Shown here: positions 45,371-55,339 of the stretch, in pieces | Layout: every line of letters starts with the position of its first letter | How positions within the stretch are numbered: the first letter of the stretch is position 1 | NCBI RefSeq assembly: GCF_900460525.1 | Contig: NZ_UHIY01000001.1 | Coordinates: forward strand, 2,232,001 to 2,296,000 | Length of the DNA stretch: 64,000 nt | Reading direction: 5' to 3' | Source: Yersinia kristensenii | GTDB lineage: Bacteria; Pseudomonadota; Gammaproteobacteria; Enterobacterales; Enterobacteriaceae | The notes under the pieces: generated by a model | The model's input: only the letters and a program-made list of their open reading frames with translations | Database searches by the model: none | Told to the model about the DNA's origin: nothing | Translations under genes and position numbers: made by a program

Positions 45371-47617
45371 ATGCTCACGCGTTTGCGAGAAATAGTTGAG
45401 AAAGTGGCGATGGCAACCAGCCTGACGGATGCGTTAGAGCTGTTGGTCAATGAAACCTGTCTGGCGATGGACACGGAAGTTTGCTCGATTTATCTGGCAG
45501 ACAATGACCGCCGTTGTTATTACCTGATGGCGACACGGGGTTTGAAAAAGCCCCGTGGTCGCACCATTACGCTGGCCTTTGACGAGGGCATCGTCGGGCT
45601 AGTCGGGCGTCTGGCAGAACCCATTAACCTGGCTGATGCCCAGAGCCACCCTAGTTTTAAATATGTTCCCCAAGTCAAAGAGGATCGCTTCCGGGCATTC
45701 CTCGGGGTTCCTATTATTTATCGCCGTCAGTTGCTTGGCGTGCTGGTGGTTCAGCAACGTGAACATCGCCAATTTGATGAGAGCGAAGAGTCGTTCATGG
45801 TCACGCTGGCAACGCAACTGGCAGGGATCCTTTCTCAATCGCAGCTTAATGCCATTTTTGGTCAATATCGCCAAACGCGGATCCGCGCATTGGCTGCGGC
45901 TCCCGGTGTCGCGGTCGCTGAGGGGTGGCAGGATACTTCGCAGCCTTCCCTTGATTTGGTTTACGAAGCTTCGACACTTGATACCGCCCAAGAACGTGAA
46001 CGCCTAACACAAGCACTGGAAGAGGCTGCGGCCGAATTCCGCCGTTTCAGTAAGCGCTTTGCTGCCAGCTCACAAAAAGAGAGCGCGGCGATTTTCGATC
46101 TCTATTCCCACTTGCTCAATGACGCCCGTCTAAAGCGCGAACTTTTTGCTCAAATTGACGCCGGATCGGTGGCGGAATGGGCAGTTAAGCAAGTGGTCGA
46201 GCAATTTGCTGCGCAGTTTGCCAGCTTGCAAGACACTTATATGCGCGAGCGTGCCAGTGATCTGCGGGCATTAGGCCAGCGCTTGCTATTCCATCTCGAT
46301 GACAGCACCTCTGGGGCCAGCCAATGGCCAGAGCGTTTCATTCTGGTGGCTGATGAACTCACCGCGACACTCTTGGCCGAAGTTCCACAGGATCGCCTCG
46401 CCGGTGTCGTGGTGCGTGATGGTGCGGCTAACTCCCATGCTGCCATTTTGGTGCGCGCCATGGGGATCCCGACGGTAATGGGCGCGGATATTCAACCCGC
46501 GTTACTGAATCAGCGGTTACTCATTGTTGATGGTTATCGTGGCGAAGTGCTGGTTGATCCGGAGCCGGTGTTAGTCAAAGAGTATCAGCGGCTGGTCACA
46601 GAAGAGATTGAACTTAGCAAACTGGCTGAAGATGATGTTGAACAGCCTGCTGCTCTGAAAAGTGGTGAGCGGATTCAAGTGATGCTGAACGCAGGTCTTA
46701 GCCCGGAACATGAGCAACTACTGGGGGGACGAGTGGATGGCGTGGGCTTATATCGCACCGAAATTCCGTTTATGTTGCAAAGCGGCTTCCCCTCTGAGGA
46801 AGAGCAGGTAACGCAGTATCAGGGCATGTTGCAGCTTTACCCGAACAAGCCAGTAACACTCAGAACATTGGACATTGGTGCCGATAAACAGCTTCCTTAT
46901 ATGCCTATCAGTGAAGAGAATCCCTGTCTGGGCTGGCGCGGCATCCGTGTGACTCTCGATCAGCCAGAGATTTTCCTGATCCAAGTCCGAGCAATGCTTA
47001 GAGCCAATGCTGGAACCGGCAATTTGGGTATTTTATTGCCGATGATCACTAGCCTGGAAGAAGTCGACGAGGCAAAACGCCTGATTGATCGCGCGGGCCG
47101 TGAAGTTCAGGAACTTCTGGGCTATGCATTGCCGCAGCCCAAACTGGGCGTGATGGTTGAAGTGCCCGCCATGATATTTATGCTGCCGTATCTGAAATCA
47201 CGGGTCGATTTTATCTCAGTCGGTACCAATGATCTGACCCAATATTTGCTGGCGGTGGATCGCAATAATACCCGCGTGGCTTCACTGTATGACAGTTTAC
47301 ATCCCGCGATGTTACAAGTGCTTAGCCACATCTTGACGCAGGCGACACAGTCTGGCCTGCAAGTGAGTTTATGTGGTGAAATGGCCGGTGATCCGATGGG
47401 CGCTTTATTGCTGGTTGGGCTGGGTTATCGCAATCTCAGCATGAATGGTCGCAGTGTAGCGCGCATTAAATACCTGCTGCGTAATATCGATTTAGTGGAT
47501 GCGCAAGCTCTGGCCGAGCGAGTACTAAGTGCGCAAATGACCACCGATGTACGTCATTTAACCGCGGCATTCATGGAGCGCAAAGGGTTAGGGGGCCTGA
47601 TTCGCGGTGGTAAATAA
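45371..47617 (+). CDS. ptsP: PTS-Ntr enzyme I (PtsP)
   Basis: First phosphotransfer protein of the nitrogen PTS: autophosphorylates with PEP and passes the phosphate to NPr. The 748-residue protein has an N-terminal GAF sensor domain (about 1-165), the PEP-utiliser N-terminal and swivelling domains with the active histidine in A-A-N-S-H-A-A-I (about residue 356), and the C-terminal PEP-binding barrel with the L-C-G-E-M-A-G-D motif. Follows rppH by 12 bp. Confidence 0.98.
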   Translation: MLTRLREIVEKVAMATSLTDALELLVNETCLAMDTEVCSIYLADNDRRCYYLMATRGLKKPRGRTITLAFDEGIVGLVGRLAEPINLADAQSHPSFKYVPQVKEDRFRAFLGVPIIYRRQLLGVLVVQQREHRQFDESEESFMVTLATQLAGILSQSQLNAIFGQYRQTRIRALAAAPGVAVAEGWQDTSQPSLDLVYEASTLDTAQERERLTQALEEAAAEFRRFSKRFAASSQKESAAIFDLYSHLLNDARLKRELFAQIDAGSVAEWAVKQVVEQFAAQFASLQDTYMRERASDLRALGQRLLFHLDDSTSGASQWPERFILVADELTATLLAEVPQDRLAGVVVRDGAANSHAAILVRAMGIPTVMGADIQPALLNQRLLIVDGYRGEVLVDPEPVLVKEYQRLVTEEIELSKLAEDDVEQPAALKSGERIQVMLNAGLSPEHEQLLGGRVDGVGLYRTEIPFMLQSGFPSEEEQVTQYQGMLQLYPNKPVTLRTLDIGADKQLPYMPISEENPCLGWRGIRVTLDQPEIFLIQVRAMLRANAGTGNLGILLPMITSLEEVDEAKRLIDRAGREVQELLGYALPQPKLGVMVEVPAMIFMLPYLKSRVDFISVGTNDLTQYLLAVDRNNTRVASLYDSLHPAMLQVLSHILTQATQSGLQVSLCGEMAGDPMGALLLVGLGYRNLSMNGRSVARIKYLLRNIDLVDAQALAERVLSAQMTTDVRHLTAAFMERKGLGGLIRGGK

Positions 47618-47618
47618 C

Positions 47619-47654
47619 TTTGTGATGGTCAATAAGTTTGCGATGGTCAATAGA
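47619..47654. repeat. 18-bp tandem duplication after ptsP
   Basis: Two adjacent 18-bp copies of TTTGYGATGGTCAATARR (47619-47636 and 47637-47654) directly after the ptsP stop. Probably a small slippage duplication in the ptsP-lgt gap; no role is inferred. Confidence 0.8.
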
Positions 47655-47790
47655 GTTGACCGGGTTTACAGAACTTTTCTGTTTGGTGCAGTCCAGACAA
47701 CCGCTGCCCTATGCTATTATGCGCTACCTGTCGCCCTAACCGGGCAAGAACATTAATTTTCTCAAAACAAGAGATATTTCGTGGTGATAG

Positions 47791-48663
47791 ATGAGCAATA
47801 GCTATCTGGCGTTTCCTAAATTTGATCCGGTCATTTTCTCCATTGGTCCGGTTTCCCTGCATTGGTATGGCCTGATGTATTTGGTGGGCTTTGTCTTCGC
47901 GATGTGGTTGGCGGTTCGTCGGGCTAACAAACCGGGTAGTGGCTGGACCAAAGAAGAAGTCGAAAATCTGCTTTACGCCGGTTTCCTCGGGGTGTTTGTT
48001 GGTGGCCGTGTCGGTTATGTTCTGTTCTATAACTTGCCGATGTTCCTCGATAATCCACTGTATCTGTTTAAGGTATGGGATGGCGGCATGTCATTCCACG
48101 GCGGTTTGATTGGTGTTATCTGTGTGATGCTGTGGTTTGCTCGCCGCACCAAGCGTCATTTCTTCCAGGTCGCTGATTTTATGGCTCCACTAATTCCATT
48201 TGGCTTAGGTGCTGGTCGTTTGGGTAATTTTATCAATGGCGAGCTGTGGGGCCGTGTCACGACAGATACCCCGTGGGCGATGCTGTTCCCCACTTCTCGG
48301 GGCGAAGATATTGCGATTGTTGCCGCGGATCCGGCTAAATGGCAGGCGATTTTCAATCAATACGGTGTATTGCCGCGCCACCCTTCGCAACTGTATGAAA
48401 TGATATTGGAAGGGGTGGTGCTGTTTATTATCCTGAACCTATTTATCCGTAAGCCGCGCCCGATGGGCAGTGTTTCAGGCCTGTTCCTGATTGGTTATGG
48501 CGCGTTCCGTATTATTGTTGAATGTTTCCGCCAGCCAGATGCCCAGCTCGGCTTGTTCGACGGCGTGATCAGCATGGGGCAGATTCTCTCTGTGCCTATG
48601 ATTCTGGCCGGTATCATTATGATGATTTGGGCGTATCGCCGTCCTGCGCAACAACTTTCGTGA
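47791..48663 (+). CDS. lgt: Prolipoprotein diacylglyceryl transferase Lgt
   Basis: Transfers diacylglycerol from phosphatidylglycerol to the lipobox cysteine of prolipoproteins, in the inner membrane. The 290-residue protein has about seven membrane segments, the H-G-G-L motif (about residue 103) and the Lgt signature [14 protein letters not shown] (about 143-156). Followed 6 bp later by thyA, the conserved lgt-thyA pair. It would act on GspS of this window among many other lipoproteins. Confidence 0.98.
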   Translation: MSNSYLAFPKFDPVIFSIGPVSLHWYGLMYLVGFVFAMWLAVRRANKPGSGWTKEEVENLLYAGFLGVFVGGRVGYVLFYNLPMFLDNPLYLFKVWDGGMSFHGGLIGVICVMLWFARRTKRHFFQVADFMAPLIPFGLGAGRLGNFINGELWGRVTTDTPWAMLFPTSRGEDIAIVAADPAKWQAIFNQYGVLPRHPSQLYEMILEGVVLFIILNLFIRKPRPMGSVSGLFLIGYGAFRIIVECFRQPDAQLGLFDGVISMGQILSVPMILAGIIMMIWAYRRPAQQLS

Positions 48664-48669
48664 GGTAAC

Positions 48670-49464
48670 ATGAAACAGTATCTGGATTTGATGAAAAAAG
48701 TGCTGGAAGAAGGCACTCCTAAAGCTGACCGTACCGGTACCGGGACTGTGTCGATTTTTGGGCATCAGATGCGTTTCAATTTACAAGATGGTTTCCCGCT
48801 GGTGACCACTAAGCGCTGCCATTTGCGCTCCATCATCCATGAGCTGTTATGGTTCCTCAATGGCGATACTAATATTGCCTATTTGAAGGAAAATAACGTC
48901 TCAATCTGGGATGAATGGGCGGATGAAAACGGTGACCTTGGCCCGGTTTATGGTAAGCAATGGCGCGCTTGGGGCGCTGCTGATGGCCGCCAGATTGACC
49001 AACTGAGCAAAGTGGTGCAACAGCTCAAGCAAGACCCAGACTCCCGCCGTATCATTGTTTCAGCATGGAATGTCGGTGAGTTGGATCAAATGGCTTTGGC
49101 ACCTTGCCATGCTTTCTTCCAGTTTTATGTTGCTGACGGCAAGCTGTCTTGTCAGCTATATCAACGCTCCTGTGACGTGTTCCTCGGCTTGCCATTTAAC
49201 ATCGCCAGCTACGCATTATTGGTGCATATGATGGCGCAACAATGTGATTTGGAAGTAGGTGATTTTGTCTGGACGGGGGGTGATACGCACTTATACAGCA
49301 ACCATATTGATCAGACAAATCTGCAATTGAGCCGCGAACCGCGGGCATTACCGAAACTGATTATCAAACGTAAACCTGATTCATTGTTTGATTATCGTTT
49401 TGAAGATTTTGAAATCGAAGGGTATGACCCGCACCCTGGCATTAAAGCGCCGATCGCTATCTAA
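48670..49464 (+). CDS. thyA: Thymidylate synthase
   Basis: Converts dUMP and methylene-tetrahydrofolate to dTMP and dihydrofolate. Exactly 264 residues, as in E. coli, with the catalytic cysteine C146 in L-A-P-C-H-A-F-F and the R-R-I-I-V-S-A-W-N element before it. GAGG ribosome site just upstream, coupled to lgt. A clear terminator follows. Confidence 0.99.
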   Translation: MKQYLDLMKKVLEEGTPKADRTGTGTVSIFGHQMRFNLQDGFPLVTTKRCHLRSIIHELLWFLNGDTNIAYLKENNVSIWDEWADENGDLGPVYGKQWRAWGAADGRQIDQLSKVVQQLKQDPDSRRIIVSAWNVGELDQMALAPCHAFFQFYVADGKLSCQLYQRSCDVFLGLPFNIASYALLVHMMAQQCDLEVGDFVWTGGDTHLYSNHIDQTNLQLSREPRALPKLIIKRKPDSLFDYRFEDFEIEGYDPHPGIKAPIAI

Positions 49465-49470
49465 TCTTTT

Positions 49471-49500
49471 ACCGGAGCCATTTGGCTCCGGTTTCGGTTT
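49471..49500 (+). terminator. Rho-independent terminator of thyA
   Basis: 9-bp stem ACCGGAGCC/GGCTCCGGT with an ATTT loop, followed by TTCGGTTT. Confidence 0.85.
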
Positions 49501-49731
49501 ATACCCGCCATTTTAGCCCGCAATCATCCTCCTAATAGCCCTTCTCTTCACTTTATCTACTAAGCCCATCGGCAATCAAATTGCGAGCCATGCCGCACAC
49601 TTTTCTGCATTTATGTCGCCGTGAATAAAATTTTGCGCAGCTCTTCCAGCCTTGATAAGCAGCTACTGGATCTCAAATTTTCACAACGTAAACTTACGCC
49701 ATGAAAACCAATCTACGGCTCAATATACTTC

Positions 49732-50229
49732 ATGCATAAAAATAATATTCTTAAAAAACAAAATGGTATCAGTCTTATTGAACTGCTGTTGGTCATTGCC
49801 TTAGCCGGTGTTATGGCTGTATGGGGGGCACAAAATTGGCACCATTATCGGCAACGGGAGAGGCTCGCGGACAGTGCTCGCCAGTTACTTGCCTTTCTAA
49901 CTCATTTGCAGGCCAAAACGAATCGCAGTAACAACACGGCATTGTTATGGATACAGCAAGAAGAACAGGGGTGTTTAGGCAGTGGTGATAAGCCTGCCAC
50001 ACCCTGTTCCTCATTAGATGGTTCAGTGTTTATTCCACCTTATCCTGATGTTTCTATTGCGATTTCTCTGCAAAAAGAAATGGGTTTCTTTGGTGTAAGG
50101 AATACCGCACAAGCAGGAAATATAATGCTCAGTAGTCCGGCTGGGCGTATTCGGCTCATTATCTCCAGTCGCGGGCGAATGAGGCTATGTAGCGATGAGC
50201 AATCAATAGCGGGTATTCATTTATGTTAG
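49732..50229 (+). CDS. ppdA: Prepilin-peptidase-dependent protein A (GspH/FimT-like minor pilin)
   Basis: A 165-residue type IV prepilin-like protein with leader ending in Q-N-G and mature start I-S-L-I-E-L-L-L-V-I-A-L (Glu at mature position 5). The C-terminal half has the GspH/FimT-like layout, with cysteines near the end. First gene of the conserved minor-pilin operon ppdA-ppdB-ygdB-ppdC before recC. In E. coli these four proteins help initiate pilus assembly. No clear ribosome site precedes the ATG. The 260-bp gap after thyA shows nothing else clear. Confidence 0.93.
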   Translation: MHKNNILKKQNGISLIELLLVIALAGVMAVWGAQNWHHYRQRERLADSARQLLAFLTHLQAKTNRSNNTALLWIQQEEQGCLGSGDKPATPCSSLDGSVFIPPYPDVSIAISLQKEMGFFGVRNTAQAGNIMLSSPAGRIRLIISSRGRMRLCSDEQSIAGIHLC

Positions 50230-50849
50230 TAACGATAAAAAAACCAGAGGCCGCCGTATCAGGTTACTTTTTACATAAATGTATGACGGGTTTTACCCTA
50301 CCCGAAATGATGCTGGCGCTGAGTGTGGGTAGCTTGATTATTATGGCGGCCACTCAGACTTTCCCTCGGTTACACAAGCAAATAGCAAGGTTACAGCAAC
50401 ACTATCATCTGGAGTTAGCGCTGAGCCAAACTATGGCTGCATTGGAAAAAGACCTACGGCGGGCTGGATTTTGTCACGGTGAGTGTCAGGGCAACGCGAT
50501 GACTACACAGCATTATCCAGGGGAAGTGACAAACTCTTGCTTGATTGTTGCTTATGACCTCAACCGCAATGGTCGGTGGGAAGGGGCGAAACATCAGGAA
50601 TCTGAATATTTTGGTTATCGGCTACGCAATAAAGCATTAGAAGGTCAGCGCGGTGAGCTGAATTGTTCTGGCAGTGGTTGGGAAAAACTGTTTGATCCAC
50701 AAAGTATCACCATAACGCACTTTTCTGTTACCCCATTACCGCAGCAAACTTCGGGTCAGGTTTATAGCGTGCAACTGGCGGGGCAAAGTACCGGTAACCC
50801 AGCCATACATAGTCAGCTGAGTTATACCATCCGTGGGAATAATTTATGA
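50223..50849 (+). CDS. ppdB: Prepilin-peptidase-dependent protein B (GspJ-like minor pilin)
   Basis: A 208-residue prepilin-like protein. The leader is long (about 22 residues) and ends in M-T-G, followed by F-T-L-P-E-M-M-L-A-L. The mature part resembles GspJ-type minor pilins, including F-G-Y-R-L-R-N. Overlaps ppdA by 7 bp and ygdB by 4 bp. Needs a prepilin peptidase such as GspO for processing. Confidence 0.93.
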   Translation: MLVTIKKPEAAVSGYFLHKCMTGFTLPEMMLALSVGSLIIMAATQTFPRLHKQIARLQQHYHLELALSQTMAALEKDLRRAGFCHGECQGNAMTTQHYPGEVTNSCLIVAYDLNRNGRWEGAKHQESEYFGYRLRNKALEGQRGELNCSGSGWEKLFDPQSITITHFSVTPLPQQTSGQVYSVQLAGQSTGNPAIHSQLSYTIRGNNL

Positions 50850-51313
50850 GCTGTGATCATCAACGGGGGACAAGTACCCTGGCTGCTGTTGCTACTCTTT
50901 TTTCTCTCGGTTTATTTTTGTTATCAGCTTTACACCGAAAATTGGATAATATTCAGCATATTACCGCCGAGGAACAACACCATTTACGGGCCTTTAATCA
51001 GGCAACATCATCATTGAATTGGGGGGTGGGGCAGAAGTGGTCATTCAGTATGCCGTGGCAAGCCGGTTCAACATGGCATTGCAATGAGCACCTGCAATAT
51101 GGCTTAAAAGCCTGTCTTAAACCTGCCTCGCTGGCCGGTTTTTTTATCCTCAGGGGAGAGAGCCAATCTTTCGGAACACAGCCGCCTTTGATGCTTTATC
51201 AACGCGTCCAACTGCATTCTACTCAGGGAGTTAGAGGAGAGCATCGGTTGGTTAAAGTTGCTCATGGTTGGTCAGATTTTTGCCCGGATAAGGATGCACA
51301 ATTTTGTATTTAG
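50846..51313 (+). CDS. ygdB: DUF2509 minor-pilin-like protein YgdB
   Basis: A 155-residue protein of the YgdB family (DUF2509), the GspK/PilX-like member of the minor-pilin operon. Leader to Q-R-G, then T-S-T-L-A-A-V-A-T-L-F-S-L-G-L-F; Glu-5 is absent, as expected for a K-like subunit. Cysteines at about 72, 83, 149 and 154 may pair in the periplasm. Overlaps both neighbours. Confidence 0.9.
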   Translation: MSCDHQRGTSTLAAVATLFSLGLFLLSALHRKLDNIQHITAEEQHHLRAFNQATSSLNWGVGQKWSFSMPWQAGSTWHCNEHLQYGLKACLKPASLAGFFILRGESQSFGTQPPLMLYQRVQLHSTQGVRGEHRLVKVAHGWSDFCPDKDAQFCI

Positions 51314-51702
51314 TCAGATATAGCTGCAAGTCACAGTATACCAGAGAGGGAGGGAATTCTCATTTTCAACAGGGGTTTAGCCTACCAGAGGTCTTAATCG
51401 CGGCACTTTTTTTCTCTGTCTCGCTGCTGGGATTACTGCAATACCATCAGGCACTTTTGCAGGGTTTTTCCTCTTTATGGCAGCAACGTCAGGCGTGGTC
51501 TTTGCTTAATCAACATATTGAAAGCAGCAGCGGCGAATCAGCGAAAGCATTTCCTGCAGGAATGAAACCTAATTGGCGATATAACCAGTTTATAAATCGA
51601 ATCGATGGGGAGTGTACGGAGTTTACATTCATCCTGAAAATGCACTCTAAGCAGCAAGCAGAGTTAAGTCGGTGGTTTTGTATTGCGAGTGAAGGCAGCT
51701 AA
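51304..51702 (+). CDS. ppdC: Prepilin-peptidase-dependent protein C (GspI-like minor pilin)
   Basis: A 132-residue prepilin-like protein with mature start F-S-L-P-E-V-L-I-A-A-L-F-F after Q-Q-G. No ATG or GTG lies in frame ahead of this site, so the TTG at 51304, with AAGGA 9 nt upstream, is the likely start; it gives a leader of about 24 residues and a 10-bp overlap with ygdB. Last gene of the operon, 150 bp before recC. Confidence 0.88.
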   Translation: MYLVRYSCKSQYTREGGNSHFQQGFSLPEVLIAALFFSVSLLGLLQYHQALLQGFSSLWQQRQAWSLLNQHIESSSGESAKAFPAGMKPNWRYNQFINRIDGECTEFTFILKMHSKQQAELSRWFCIASEGS

Positions 51703-51852
51703 CCGCAGCTATAAATATGATAATGAAGATAACCTATTGCACTCACTCATTATCAAGTTAGAGTATTAAACTTCAGGATTTATCCACAAGTGGTAGTCAG
51801 TTGGTTTAATCATTTATGGATATTCTCTATATAGAGCTTTAAGGGAGCCATC

Positions 51853-54800
51853 ATGTTCACGGTTTATCATTCTAATCAATTGGATTTACTCAAAGCGCTA
51901 ACGACTGCGCTGATAGAACGAGAACCGTTGGATAACCCTTTCCAGCAAGAAGTGGTGCTGGTTCAGAGCCCAGGGATGGCCCAATGGCTGCAAATGCAAC
52001 TGGCTCAACAGTTTAGTATTGCAGCCAATATTGAGTTTCCACTTCCCGCGACTTTTATTTGGGATATGTTTACCCGCGTGTTGCCCGGCATCCCGAAAGA
52101 AAGCGCATTTAGCAAAGATGCCATGACATGGAAACTCATGTGGTTATTGCCTGAATTACTGGAAAATCCGGTATTTTCTGCGATGAAACGCTATTTAAGT
52201 GACGATAGCGATAAACGTAAAATTCACCAACTGGCGGCACGCGTCGCTGACCTTTTTGACCAATATCTGGTGTATCGCCCTGAATGGCTTGAAAGTTGGG
52301 AGCGTGGCCAACTGATTGATAATCTGGACGATGCCCAGCAATGGCAAGCTTTGCTCTGGGTTGAACTAACGCGCTATACCCGTCAGTTAGCACAACCGGA
52401 ATGGCACCGCGCTAATCTCTATCAGCGTTTTATCCGAACTTTACTCGAATCCGATGTTTGCCCCGCAGGGCTGCCCAAACGAGTATTCATTTGCGGTATA
52501 TCTGCATTGCCCCCAATTTATTTACAAGCCTTGCAAGCGCTGGGTAAACACATTGATATTCACCTAATGTTTACTAACCCATGCCGTTATTTCTGGGGTG
52601 ATATTCAGGATTATGCTTTTTTGGCAAAATTGCAAAGTCGCAAACGCAGGCATTATCGTGAGCCGGCTGAAAGTGGAACTATGGACGTAAAACTCTTTCG
52701 TCACCCTGAACAGGCCGATCAGCTATTTAATGATGATGGTGAGCAAGATCTGAGTAACCCGCTGTTAGCCTCATGGGGGCGGCTTGGTCGTGACCATATG
52801 TATTTATTATCTCAGGTTGATGAGATTCAAGAGGTTCATGCTTTTGTTGATATTGAGCCGGATAATCTCTTACATGGCGTTCAGCATGACATGCTGGAGC
52901 TGGAAGACCACGCTATTATTGGCGTCACTCCAGAAACCTTAGCCCACAGCCACCAAAAACGTGTTTTGGAACTCTCGGACCGCTCCTTGAGCCTGCATGT
53001 GTGCCACAGTCCGCAACGCGAAGTAGAAGTTTTACAAGATAATTTACTGAAATTATTGGAGGATTCTCCAGATTTGACCCCACGCGATATCATTGTGATG
53101 GTCGCGGATATTGACAGTTACACCCCCTATATTCAGGCCACATTTGGTAATGCTACCGGGGAGCGTTATTTACCCTTTGCTATTTCCGATCGCAAGGCCA
53201 GTCAGGCTCATCCCGCACTTCAGGCTTTTATTACTCTGCTTGATTTGCCCCAGAGTCGTTTTACTTCTGAGCAGGTATTAGCCCTGCTGGAAGTGCCCGC
53301 TTTAGCCAATAAATTTGGTATTAATGAGGATGGATTGCGCCGTTTGCGGCAATGGGTTGGCGAGTCCGGTATCCGTTGGGGATTAGATGATGACAATGTG
53401 CGCGAATTATCTCTGCCCGCAACCGGCCAGCATACCTGGCATTTTGGCATAACCCGTATGTTACTTGGCTATGCCATGGATAGCAGTGCCGGTGATTGGC
53501 AAGGGGTGCTACCCTATGATGAATCCAGTGGTTTGGCGGCAGAGCTCGCGGGGCAACTAGCGGATATGCTGATGCAATTAAGTCAGTGGCGGCAGCAGTT
53601 AAGTGAATCCCGCGCGCTCAGTGAGTGGCTGCCGTTATGTCGTCAATTATTGGATACCTTCTTTGAACCCGATAATGATACGGAAGCGGTGCTGGTACTG
53701 ATTGAACAGCAATGGCAGAAGGTTATCAGCTATGGTATTGCTGCCCAATATCCGGATATCGTGCCACTGAATCTGCTACGGGATGAACTGGCTTCGCGCT
53801 TGGATAATGAGCGCATTAGCCAGCGTTTTCTCGCCGGGCCCATCAATTTCTGTACATTGATGCCTATGCGTTCTATCCCGTTTAAAGTGGTGTGCTTATT
53901 GGGGATGAATGACGGTGTTTACCCACGAACTCTGCCGCCGTTGGGCTTTGATTTAATGGCTAAACAGGTTCGCCGTGGTGACCGCAGCCGACGTGACGAT
54001 GATCGCTATCTGTTCCTGGAGGCATTACTCTCTGCCCAGCAACAGCTTTATATCAGCTATATCGGGCGCTCAATTCAAGACAATAGTAAACGCTATCCCT
54101 CGGTATTGGTTAGTGAGTTGATTGAATACATTTCGCAAAGTTATCGCTTGCCTGGTGATGAAGACCTCAGTGCTGATGACAGCGCCAAACGAGTTATTCA
54201 ACATTTGCTCTGCTGGCATCCACGCATGCCGTTCGCAGCAGAAAATTTCATCCAAAACAGTGAGCTACAGAGTTATGCGGCTGAATGGTTGCCCTCTGCT
54301 GAATCCAAGGGATTGGCACACCCAGAATTTAATCAACCTTTGCCACCTGAACCCTTGCCTGAAATCACTCTTGATGAATTAATCCGTTTCTATCGCCACC
54401 CTGTGAGAGCATTTTTCCAACTCCGCTTGGGGGTGAATTTCGTTATTGAAGAGACGGAGTTACCGGATGAAGAACCTTTTATCTTAGATAACCTCAACCG
54501 CTATCAGTTTAATACTCAACTGCTGAATGCACTGATTGAAGAAAGTGATATTAATACTGTATTTAGCCGTGCCCGTGCGGCGGGTAACCTTCCTTATGGT
54601 TCTTTCGGCGAGCTTTATTGGGAAAGCCAGAAAGAAGAAATGGTGCCATTAGCTGAGCAAATTCGCGCTGAACGTAAAGAGAGTTACAGCATTGAGCTGA
54701 ATGTTGAATTTGGAAATACCACTCTGACCGGATGGATTCATCAAATTCAGGAGGACGGTTTAATTCGTTGGCGACCCGCGGCATTAACTGCGGTCGATGG

Positions 54801-55239
54801 GCTTTTGTTGTGGGTTGAGCATCTGGTGTATTGCGTGGCCGGTGGAGAGGGTGAAAGCCGAATGTATGGCCGTAAAGGAACAGCATGGCGTTATGCCCCA
54901 CTGGATTGTGACGAAGCACGGAAATATTTACAGCAGCTAATCAGTGGCTATCAGCAAGGTATGTGCGAACCTTTACTGCTGTTGAGTAAAAGTGGCTGGG
55001 CTTGGTTGAGTCAGTGTTTTGATCGTGAGTCTGGTCAAATTTTGTGGGATGAAGAAACACAAACTAAAGCTCGAATGAAGCTTTTACAGGTTTGGCAAGG
55101 TGATCAACGGATTGCTGGGGAAGGTGAGGATAACTATATACAAAGGGTATTCCGCCTGATGGATAACCAACATCTCGACACGATATTACACGAAACTGAA
55201 CGTTATTTATTACCCATAGCCCGCCATAATAAGGCGTGA
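51853..55239 (+). CDS. recC: RecBCD subunit RecC
   Basis: Subunit of exonuclease V that holds the complex together, splits the strands and recognises Chi. The 1128-residue protein is close to the E. coli length (1122). It starts M-F-T-V-Y-H-S-N-Q-L-D and has the inactive helicase-like and nuclease-like folds of RecC; conserved stretches include V-Q-S-P-G-M-A-Q-W-L and L-L-G-M-N-D-G-V-Y-P-R. GGGAG ribosome site. Head of the recC-ptrA-recB-recD series. Confidence 0.98.
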   Translation: MFTVYHSNQLDLLKALTTALIEREPLDNPFQQEVVLVQSPGMAQWLQMQLAQQFSIAANIEFPLPATFIWDMFTRVLPGIPKESAFSKDAMTWKLMWLLPELLENPVFSAMKRYLSDDSDKRKIHQLAARVADLFDQYLVYRPEWLESWERGQLIDNLDDAQQWQALLWVELTRYTRQLAQPEWHRANLYQRFIRTLLESDVCPAGLPKRVFICGISALPPIYLQALQALGKHIDIHLMFTNPCRYFWGDIQDYAFLAKLQSRKRRHYREPAESGTMDVKLFRHPEQADQLFNDDGEQDLSNPLLASWGRLGRDHMYLLSQVDEIQEVHAFVDIEPDNLLHGVQHDMLELEDHAIIGVTPETLAHSHQKRVLELSDRSLSLHVCHSPQREVEVLQDNLLKLLEDSPDLTPRDIIVMVADIDSYTPYIQATFGNATGERYLPFAISDRKASQAHPALQAFITLLDLPQSRFTSEQVLALLEVPALANKFGINEDGLRRLRQWVGESGIRWGLDDDNVRELSLPATGQHTWHFGITRMLLGYAMDSSAGDWQGVLPYDESSGLAAELAGQLADMLMQLSQWRQQLSESRALSEWLPLCRQLLDTFFEPDNDTEAVLVLIEQQWQKVISYGIAAQYPDIVPLNLLRDELASRLDNERISQRFLAGPINFCTLMPMRSIPFKVVCLLGMNDGVYPRTLPPLGFDLMAKQVRRGDRSRRDDDRYLFLEALLSAQQQLYISYIGRSIQDNSKRYPSVLVSELIEYISQSYRLPGDEDLSADDSAKRVIQHLLCWHPRMPFAAENFIQNSELQSYAAEWLPSAESKGLAHPEFNQPLPPEPLPEITLDELIRFYRHPVRAFFQLRLGVNFVIEETELPDEEPFILDNLNRYQFNTQLLNALIEESDINTVFSRARAAGNLPYGSFGELYWESQKEEMVPLAEQIRAERKESYSIELNVEFGNTTLTGWIHQIQEDGLIRWRPAALTAVDGLLLWVEHLVYCVAGGEGESRMYGRKGTAWRYAPLDCDEARKYLQQLISGYQQGMCEPLLLLSKSGWAWLSQCFDRESGQILWDEETQTKARMKLLQVWQGDQRIAGEGEDNYIQRVFRLMDNQHLDTILHETERYLLPIARHNKA

Positions 55240-55339
55240 TAATTGCGCATGACTAAACCAGATTTTCATACATATTAAATACAAGAAGCCGGATATACGC
55301 GTTAGCGGCAATCTTTAAGGGGTTAGAGGGAGAGACGGA

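Noticed and set aside
49501..49731. Possible repeat or small RNA between thyA and ppdA
   Set aside because: TATACCCGCCATTTTA resembles one ERIC terminus for about 11 bases only, and no promoter-terminator pair is visible.
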